Assembly: GCA_030765065.1 (NCBI GenBank) | Contig: CM060990.1 | Location: forward strand, 286,963,341 to 287,027,340 | Source: Deroplatys truncata | Lineage: Eukaryota > Arthropoda > Insecta > Mantodea > Mantidae | Direction of reading: 5' to 3' | Length of the DNA stretch: 64,000 nt | In this document: piece by piece, positions 56,962-64,000 of the stretch | Numbering within the stretch: the first letter of the stretch is position 1 | How the letters are laid out: the number at the start of each line of letters is the position of its first letter | Notes under the pieces: model-generated | The model's input: the letters and a program-made list of their open reading frames with translations, nothing else | The model's database searches: none | Told to the model about the DNA's origin: nothing | Position numbers and translations under genes: made by a program

Positions 56962-58255
56962 ATGGAGCACCCTTTCTCCATTATTTCGAATAAGCGCCGA
57001 AAAGTTTTAGTAACAGAAGTAGCACCATCCACATCTGGTTGTTACTTGTTCATTACGTGAACAGAGGAAGGTCAAACTTTCGAGAAGGTGAACCCTTTTA
57101 TTATCCATAAGGGCATTGACTCAATTGCTGGTCCGGTTCATTCCTGCACTCGGCTTCGTAATGGTTCGTTGTTACTACAAAGCAAGTCCGAGGCACAAAG
57201 TAAGTCCTTGTTGAGCGCCACGCTTCTCCACGGTTATCCCATCCGTGTTGAGAAGCACCGCACCTTGAATTCCTGTAGAGGCGTCGTCACCACCCATAGC
57301 CTCGATGGTATGTCGGACGAAGAGCTAGTGGAATATCTTTCCGACCAAAAGGTAACGGCAGTTCATCGAGTGCAGGATAAACGCGACGGAGTGTTTGTAC
57401 CTACTCGTACCCTGTTTACCACTTTTGATGGCGTCGATCTGCCCACGAGGATTTCAGCAGGGTACGAACCGATTGCGGTGAGACCCTATGTTTCTAGACC
57501 TCTGCGTTGTTTTAAATGCCAACGTTTTGGGTATACGCAAGTCTCTTGTAAGAGTGCCGTATCCATCTGTGCCTCATGTAGCCAGCCGTCACACGATGGT
57601 ACCTGTTCCTCAGCGCCCGTCCGCGTTAATTACAAAGGATCTCATTCTGCTTCATTTGCCGACTGTCCGCGGTACTTGGACGAGAAGGCGATCCAGGAGA
57701 TCCGGGTAAAGGAGAAACTCTCCTTCGCCGAAGCCCGAAGGCGTTACCATGCGCGCCAACCTTCGCTCCTGCGATCGGGAACATTCAGTTCTGTTGTTGC
57801 CTCGCCAGTGCACCAGAAGGACGCAGAGACTCAAACCTGGACCATGTCTGCATTGACCGCCACTACCATCCGGCTGTCCATTTCATCTCCAGTTATCAAG
57901 CCCTCTAAACCTGGTTCAAAGGTTATGAGGTCACAAGGCAATGAGAAAAAGTCTAAGCAGAAATTTCGTAGAGAAGAAAGACCCTCCGCGTGCACGCGGT
58001 AAGAAGAGTTTACCTTCTCCTCCTCCTCCTTCACCTCGAAGTTCGCAGTTCCAGGATGCTCCTGGGACAAGCCGCGCTCAGCAGCCACCTTCACCCGTTG
58101 CCACCCAGAAGCGATTCTCGGCGCTTGAATCGGTTTCTGGCACTAAGCGCGTGGGCCCTCCCTTCGAGGAAACTATGGAGTTTGCCCAACTCCATACAAA
58201 AAACCCGAGCCCCGAGGTTAAGCAAAACGTTGTTTTGAGCCGGCCTTCTAAGTAA
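56962..58255 (+). pseudogene. LINE ORF1 (gag-like, zinc knuckles)
   Basis: The reading starts MEHPFSIISNKRRK at ATG 56962. An in-frame TGA occurs at 57058-57060, and the frame is then open to 58002. It has a gag-type RNA-binding region followed by knuckles CFKCQRFGYTQVSC, CASCSQPSHDGTC and a FADCP box (about 57507-57670), then ISFAEARRRY-like residues. Near 57970 the frame shifts; the true C-terminus (SPPPPSPRSSQ..., RFSALES) continues in the next frame to 58255. It would encode the RNA-binding nucleoprotein; two lesions make it inactive. Confidence 0.8.
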
Positions 58256-58267
58256 GAAGTTTATCCC

Positions 58268-59037
58268 TTTTATTTTTGGCTACCCTGACCTGGAATTTAC
58301 GTGGTGTACGATCGCATACGGCGGAACTGCAGCTTTTATTGCGTTCCCATTCACCTATGGTCGTGTTTGCAGGAGACTAAGCTTCGCCCTCACGATCCTT
58401 TTGATCTCCGAGGTTATACACCGGTTCGTTACGATCTTGAGCCGGAGTAGGGTACTCCTGCTCATGGAGGTGTCATGTTATTAGTGCGTAACGTTCATTT
58501 TCAAACTCTCACTCTTACGTCCGACTTGCAAGCTGTTGCCGTTAGGCTTCAATTACCCGGCTTTTTCTTTTCTGTTTCTCCATCTATACACCTCCGTCGT
58601 CTCCCCTCGCTTACGCGGACCTTCGCGCTCTCCTGTCCGCTCTCCCAGCACCATTTCTGTTGTTGGGAGATTTTAATGCCTATATCCCCCTGTGGGGTTC
58701 GCCACGGGCTTGTGCGAGGGGAACTCTTCTTTTCGACCTTTTTAATCAGTTCAACCTCTCCATCCTCAATACAGGTGAAACTACTTTACTTTTGGATTCT
58801 TATGGTACATTCTCTCACTTGGACCTTGCCGTTTGCTCACTTCAGCTTGCTAGTTGTCTGCAGTGGATCGTCGTCGCTGACACCTACTCCAGTGGCCATT
58901 TCCCCTGCATCGTTTCTCTTCTTTCTCACCACGTCCAGCATTCCAGAGTACCTACCTGGATATTCCGAAACGCCGACCGGAGATTGTATTCCAGCCTCTG
59001 TTTTTTGCGGACCAGCCCTTCACTGACGTTAACCTAA
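58268..59037 (+). pseudogene. LINE ORF2 endonuclease domain
   Basis: Begins LTWNLRGVRSHTAELQLLLR and CLQETKL (catalytic Glu), then an in-frame stop near 58450 (TAG after EPE) and frameshifts. It continues in another frame with LLGDFNAYIPLWGS (Asp/Asn of the GDFN motif), FSHLDLAVCS, and DTYSSGHFP (the SDH-equivalent His motif). This is the AP-like endonuclease that nicks target DNA, now split into at least three frames. Confidence 0.8.
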
Positions 59038-59180
59038 TGGTGCAGCACCTTACGTCTACGATTTTATCTGCCGCCGAACGCACAATTCCCCGATCATCCT
59101 CGTACCCTCGGCGAATTCCTGTTCCGTGATGGAACGAGGATTGTCGGGACGCCGTTCGTGCTCGGGGAACTGTTCTTAGG

Positions 59181-60819
59181 GTGTTTTGGCGACACCCTAC
59201 AATTGATAATTTGGTTACTTTTAAACAATCGCGCGCCAGGGCTCTCCGCATTATTCAGGATAGCAAGAAGGCGTCGTGGGCTCGTTTTGTCGAGTCTTTT
59301 AATCGCTTTACGCCTTCATCATTTGTTTGGGATAAACTTCGTCGCTTCTCAGGTAAAGTGTCGCATTGTACTGTGTCTGGCCTTCAGGTTTCCAATGCCA
59401 CCGTAGTTAATCCGGCTGCCATTGCTAACACTCTGGGTGCTGCCTTTGAGGCGGTTTCCAGTTCCGCCCATTATTCCGCCGGCTTTCGCACCCTCAAAGA
59501 CCGGCTGGATTCCGAGACCTATAATTTTCGGTCTACTAATAATGAATGCTATAACGAACTTTTCACAATGAGGGAGCTGGAGCACGCTCTTTATTGCTCT
59601 CGGCACTCCGCTCCTGGGCCGGACGGCATTCATGTCCTGATGATAAAGAACCTTTCAGCATACAGTAAACTGTTTCTCTTACAGGTCTATAACCGTATTT
59701 GGCAGGACGGCCTTTTTCCTTCTGTTTGGCGCGAAGCCACCATTGTCCCTATACTTAAGCCTGGGAAGGATCGCCAACTACCTTCCAGCTACCGCCCTAT
59801 CTCCCTCACCAGTTGCATTTGAAAGGTGATGGAGCGCATGATCAACGGGCGGTTGAGATGGTGGCTTGGGTCTCAGAAACTTCTAGCGAACGCTCAGTGC
59901 GGATTTCGTCGCCATCGCTATACCGTCGACCATCTGGTGTCTCTGTCGACGCATATTATGAACGGATTTCTGAGAAAGTGTCAAACAGTGGCTGTGTTTT
60001 TTGACCTGGAGAAAGCTTATGATACTTGTTGGAGGGGCGGCATTTTACGTACACTTCACGCATGGAATCTCCGCGGTCGTCTTCCCAATTTTTTTCGGGA
60101 GTTTATGACGGACCGCGTCTTTCGTGTACGTGTGGGCTCGGTTTTATCTAGTCGTTTTATTCAAGAGAACGGAGTACCTCAGGGGTGTACTCAGTGTCAC
60201 ACTTTTTGCGATAGCTATCAACCCCATTGTTGATTGTATTCCACCTGGCATTTCATCGTCCCTTTTCGTTGACGATTTTGCCATTTATTGTAGTTCACGG
60301 CGGACCTGTCTGCTCGAACGCTGTCTCCAGAGCTGTGTCGACCGTCTCTACGCCTGGAGTAACGCCAACGGCTTTAATTTCTCCGCCGATAAATCCGTCT
60401 GCATCAATTTCTGACACCGGAAGGCTTTCCCTCCGCCCTCTCTGCATCTTGGGTCGGAGGTCCTTCCATTTGCAGACGAGGTGAAATGTTTGGGGTTGAT
60501 CTTTGATCGAAAGCTGAGCTGGACTTCTCACATTTCCTTTTTGAAAGCATAGTGTGACCGTTCTCCTAATATGTTACATGTTTTAAGTGGCACATCCTGG
60601 GGAGCTGATCGGACCGTTCTTCTGCGCCTTTATCGCTCTTTGGTCGGATTCAAGCTTAATTACAGGTGCATTGTCTATTCATCGGCACGTCCATCTGTGT
60701 TACGTCGCTTGAATGCCATTCATCATCGTGGTATAGGAGTCGCTACAGGGGCATTTCCAACTAGCCCCGTACCCAGTCTGTACGCTGAAGCTGCAGAGCC
60801 TCCGCTGTCCTTCCGTTGA
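59181..60819 (+). pseudogene. LINE ORF2 reverse transcriptase
   Basis: Pieces: 59181-59822, including SAPGPDGIHVLMIKNL and KPGKDRQLPSSYRPISLTSC, closed by TGA at 59820-59822; 59826-60233, with NAQCGFRRHRYTVDHLVSL and FFDLEKAYDTCW (motif A) and QENGVPQGC; 60124-60414, with SSLFVDDFAIYCSS (motif C reading FVDD); then CLGLIFDRKLSWTSHI and 60571-60819, LLRLYRSLVGFKLNYRCIVY. One substitution-type stop and at least two frameshifts. Confidence 0.85.
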
Positions 60820-60990
60820 CCCCACTCCACTCTGTGAGCAGTGTGACGCGCCCTTAACGGTGCGTCACATTTTAGAAGGGTGTCAGGTTTTAGCTGCATT
60901 GCGCGCTCGTGTGTGTCTGCCTGTTCGCATAACCAGCGTTTTGACAGACGACGCGCATGCTGTAGATTGTCTTTAACGTTTTATTATTGA
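60812..60990 (+). pseudogene. LINE ORF2 C-terminal CCHC-like end, RNase H missing
   Basis: After EAAEPPLSFR the sequence passes within ~20 bp to CEQCDAPLTVRHILEGC, the C-x2-C...H...C segment that ends ORF2 in this group. In RNase H-bearing relatives 100-150 codons lie between, so the copy or its lineage has an internal deletion there. Confidence 0.6.
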
Positions 60991-61310
60991 CAGTGGCTTT
61001 AGCCGGCGCATTTGATGAACTGAGCGTCTTATTTGTTTTGTGATTTTATATTGTCAGTTTTAACGGGGGCTCTTCCCCCCCTGGTGACATATGGCGCTCT
61101 GTTCCCTTGACTTCTACAGCTCCTGACACGTTTTAGTCTTTTATTGTTTTGTTTGCAATGTTTTTAGTGTGGTTGTTTTAGAATTTGTGGCCATGTTTTT
61201 TGGTATTTTTGACAAAGCGGGTTTGTGTGCCGTTGTTTAGTTCTTGGCTTTTAAATTTTAAACCTTGTAAGGGCGCTGATGACCTTCGCTGTTTAGCACC
61301 CTTATCCCCA

Positions 61311-61334
61311 TCTCATCATCATCATCATCATCAT
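61311..61334 (+). repeat. (atc)n 3' tail of the LINE
   Basis: tctcatcatcatc... tail directly before the target duplication at 61335, the usual 3' structure for this type of arthropod non-LTR element in place of poly(A). Confidence 0.9.
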
Positions 61335-61344
61335 CGTGCATTAT

Positions 61345-62049
61345 GGGTTGGATTGCCACAGATTCTTGCTAGTCTCCAAAGGAACGTCTTCTAGCATCTG
61401 TGGTAGATGGATTGTCAGGAGGCTGCGATACTTGTGCGAGCTCGTTTTTCCTTCTATGACTAAAGGGCCTATGAGCTGATGATTCACTATCCCACACCAC
61501 ACGTTTAAACTGCATGACAAAGCCAACGGGGATTGTCAACGGACGAATAGCGCATGTTTCTGCGGTTTACCTGGCGAGGATTAGTAAATGTTGCCTCACA
61601 ACTAAACAAGATACATGATGAATCTGAAGTATCATGTCTTAATGCCCGTGTACAAAAGTTAACTCGAATCTCAAAATCGTTTCCATGCAGCTCTTAATGG
61701 AGAGAGATGTGATAGGGAGCCTATGGACATGGATGCGCAGTACACTTGCCTGACTTATGCCACTTCCACGTGCAATTGTGCGAGAACTAATTTGCGGATC
61801 TACTGCAACGGATGCCAAAACATTAATTTCTGCCTCTTCTTCAGTCACTTGTTTGTTTCTGTTAGATTTTCTAGGTGTTACAGTACCACTTTCACGTAAT
61901 TGGTTGAAGAGGTTGATAAATAATTGCCGAGATGGTTGACGTCTATTGGAATACGTTTCTGCATACACCGTACAGGAACGAACTGCGTTCTTCCTACACT
62001 CTACATACACCATGAGCATGTCGGCTTTTTCTGCATTAGTAAACCCCAT
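61345..62049 (-). pseudogene. mariner transposase, N-terminal and central part
   Basis: Starts MGFTNAEKADMLMVYVECRK at 62049, with VYAETYSNRRQPSRQLFINL, ASVAVDPQISSRTIARGSG and ISQASVLRIHVHRL (paired helix-turn-helix region), open to 61639. A frameshift follows; the first catalytic region reads ILFSCEATFTN, with Cys (61598-61600) where the family has Asp. It continues broken to the LINE at 61345. With the part at 56035-56320 the original length is about 330-345 residues, usual for mariner. Confidence 0.8.
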
Positions 62050-62199
62050 CTTCCACTCACGACTTACCGCTTAAACTGTCACAAACTAACTGGCCAGAAC
62101 TTTGCAATTCAAATCAGTGAACAGAAAACACAATGCAAACAAACGTAACATCGTACCTAGCAACTAAGCAGGTTGAATGGGACAAACAATTGTCGGGGT

Positions 62200-62487
62200 G
62201 GAAACTTTTCGAAATACGATTTCCCGTAAACCACTTGCACTAGAATCTTGCAACAAAAACCATTGACATTCTAATTTACCCTACCTTTATTCTGTTGATG
62301 TAACTAGGCATTGTTCCATTTAAAAATTGTATGTTTGCTCAAATACACCTTCTTAGTATTATTAAAATCTGCTTATAGGCTATATGTCCGAGCACCTGAC
62401 TACCAATCAATGCTGTGAAACCTACACATCAATAGCACTTTTCATTTCCGAAATATTTGCAGTGCAAGTTTTAGGTGATACACTCTG
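62200..62487. repeat. Right long inverted end of mariner element
   Basis: Complement of 55632-55920 with scattered substitutions. Ends ggtgatacactctg at 62487 before TA. Confidence 0.85.
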
Positions 62488-64000
62488 TATATAGAGAGTG
62501 GAATGTCCAAAAATAGTCCGTGAGAATTAAATTATTCTTGATATAAACTTTGGTTCAAAAAGATATTGTTCTACTCCGAAAGTGAAAAGATATACTTACG
62601 CAATTATAAAAAGCTTGAATATGTTACCTGCGTGAAAAAGAAAGCGATTTTAACACGTTTTAAATAACATCCTTGCGAACATGATATCGCATGAAAATGC
62701 AATATTGTTTACAGCTTAGTCGTTTGTTATTGTTTTGAAAGATTCTGTCCGTTATAGCAATTGATCAAATTGCGTGATTTAGAAAAATCCTGATCCAGAC
62801 AAACTTAAGAGCATTTAAAAAATTCTACAATAATACAACTCTATTACAGTAGAAATGGACTCTGCAATACGACAGTGTTTTAGATTTTCCACAAATACCT
62901 CCGTAGATATTGAGAGGACATTATATCATAGAAAAATGTATTATCGGACAGGAGATTCAACATGATTCCAGAAATTTTAAAAAAGCATTTCTTTGTCGTG
63001 TGCAACCAATAAGCTGATATGTCATTGCAATTCAGAATCCCCAAGAAATATTTACACTTTATGCCAAGTACAATTAGCATTTTGTTTAAAGCTTTAAAGT
63101 TACTTTAAAATTTTAAAATGACACTATGTTAACATCAATATGCCAATTTATTTTGTCGGACCAGTTACTCTTAAATTAGAAATCTTTGTTTATGAATATA
63201 TAAATAATATATTTTAGCTTATTCAATTTTTGCAAATAGGTACAATATATTAATATTATGTAAACACTGGCGGTTCACATTAACAAGCATTCATCTAGAT
63301 ACACGAGGAAGGATTTTCATTCCATTCTGTCAAGCACTTTGAAATGAAAAGCGTCACAACTACTGAATTACCAATACGTTAAAATAAAAGTTTGGCTTAA
63401 ACAGTGAGTAGAGTAATATGCTAACAAAGCGTGCAAAACAGGTCTCACATTGGATGCCTCTACCTGCACCGTCATCATCCAGACAGACCGTACCACCGGT
63501 TATTTAACCTGCGCCCTTCCCATCCAAACCCACAGGCGAGATAGAGCACCCAGCGGGCCTAACCACACCCCACCAGTATCATACTTCCGGTTGTTAAGTA
63601 GAGGTTATCTGATAGCACAGTGAGGTTTAGCTGGTACCACTCGGTAGGCGCAGGCGGCAGCTATATCGTTGTGCACATGACATCGCGTGAAAATGCAATT
63701 TCGTTCACAACATATGTAATCTGTTGTTGTTTTTGAAAAGGCCTTTTCATTAAAGGATTATCGCTTATAACAATTCATAAAACTGCGTGCTTTCGAAAAA
63801 TCCTGATCGTGACAAAGTTAGAAATATTTCAACAATTCTACAAGCTGACAATTCTATTACAGTAGAAATGGACCATACAATAGTTCAGAGTTTGAGATTT
63901 ACTCCAAACACCTCTGTAAATATTGATACGGCATTGTCTCAGATGATAAATGTATTATGTAACATGAGAATCAATGACTACAGAAAATTTATAAAAGCGC
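62488..64000 (+). repeat. hAT-derived tandem array, segment 6
   Basis: Resumes at tatatagagagtggaatgtcc, in phase with 55631. It contains a hAT fragment at 62778-63010, a GC module near 63580 and another hAT fragment from 63798 that is cut by the window end. The array therefore continues beyond this window. Confidence 0.9.

Larger units (their letters stand above)
56331..61334 (+). mobile_element. Jockey/I-type non-LTR retrotransposon, 5.0 kb
   Basis: Flanked by cgtgcattat at 56321-56330 and 61335-61344 (10-bp target duplication). It has a 5' UTR (56331-56961), gag-like ORF1, endonuclease-RT ORF2, a C-terminal CCHC-like segment, and a 3' end gggcgctgatgaccttcgctg followed by an (atc)n tail. 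The element appears full length at both ends but lacks an RNase H domain and has stops and frameshifts in both ORFs. It is GC-richer than the array. It inserted into the mariner element. Confidence 0.92.
55632..62487 (-). mobile_element. mariner-type element with ~290-bp inverted ends
   Basis: Inserted at TA (TA at 55630-55631 and 62488-62489) in the array's ctatatagagag string. The ends start cagagtg and share about 290 bp as an inverted repeat (55632-55920 and 62200-62487, about 90% by eye). After removing the 5.0-kb LINE and its target duplication it is about 1.84 kb, with one minus-strand transposase relic split by the LINE. Confidence 0.88.

Overview
The window is repeat-dominated eukaryotic nuclear DNA with no cellular gene that I can recognise. 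It is AT-rich and carries R1-clade and Jockey/I-type non-LTR retrotransposons, Tc1/mariner elements, a Mutator-like transposase of the type common in arthropods, hAT (CGGBP1-like) remnants and Polinton/Maverick-like DNA. Together these point to an arthropod, probably an insect, and probably a heterochromatic region. The species cannot be named from the sequence alone.

Layout. 1-1200 is AT-rich DNA plus a truncated Polinton-like fragment. 1206-3380 holds five full copies and one partial copy of a ~415-bp satellite with tRNA-like motifs. 3420-4227 is a short non-array stretch with duplicated GC boxes. From 4228 to the right edge the ground state is one head-to-tail array of a ~1.18-kb monomer (a ~1.7-kb variant at 51-55 kb). 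Each monomer carries a decayed hAT transposase C-terminus and a conserved GC-rich module. Five separate insertions interrupt this array, and in each case the array sequence resumes on the far side almost exactly where it stopped: (1) 12878-20105, a Mutator-like element apparently containing an R1-clade retrotransposon; (2) 22240-23459, a Tc1/mariner element with TA duplications; (3) 24026-43385, a nested pair of Polinton-like elements; (4) 50611-51107, a probable solo LTR; (5) 55632-62487, a mariner element with ~290-bp inverted ends that itself received a 5.0-kb non-LTR element (10-bp target duplication).

The most unusual object is the nested pair. The outer element starts 5'-AG, has matching inverted ends and is flanked by gatata/gatgta. 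An inner element (24635-37701, flanked on both sides by agtagg) sits inside the outer element's left terminal repeat; removing it restores a sequence that matches the outer right terminal repeat across the junction. The inner element is a giant palindrome: two ~5.45-kb near-identical arms around a 2.17-kb unique spacer. Each arm contains, from the tip inward, a ~60-bp minisatellite, a 21-bp minisatellite, a degenerate ~50-bp repeat, a conserved ~115-bp block and most of a protein-primed family B DNA polymerase gene. The polymerase N-terminus and a TATA promoter lie only in the spacer. No integrase, packaging ATPase, protease or capsid gene is visible, so these look like polymerase-only, non-autonomous Polinton derivatives. 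The inverted duplication may have arisen by snap-back during protein-primed replication.

No complete, intact mobile-element gene is certain. The polymerase is split by one frame break, both Tc1/mariner transposases carry stops, frameshifts or changed catalytic residues, and both retrotransposons are frameshifted.
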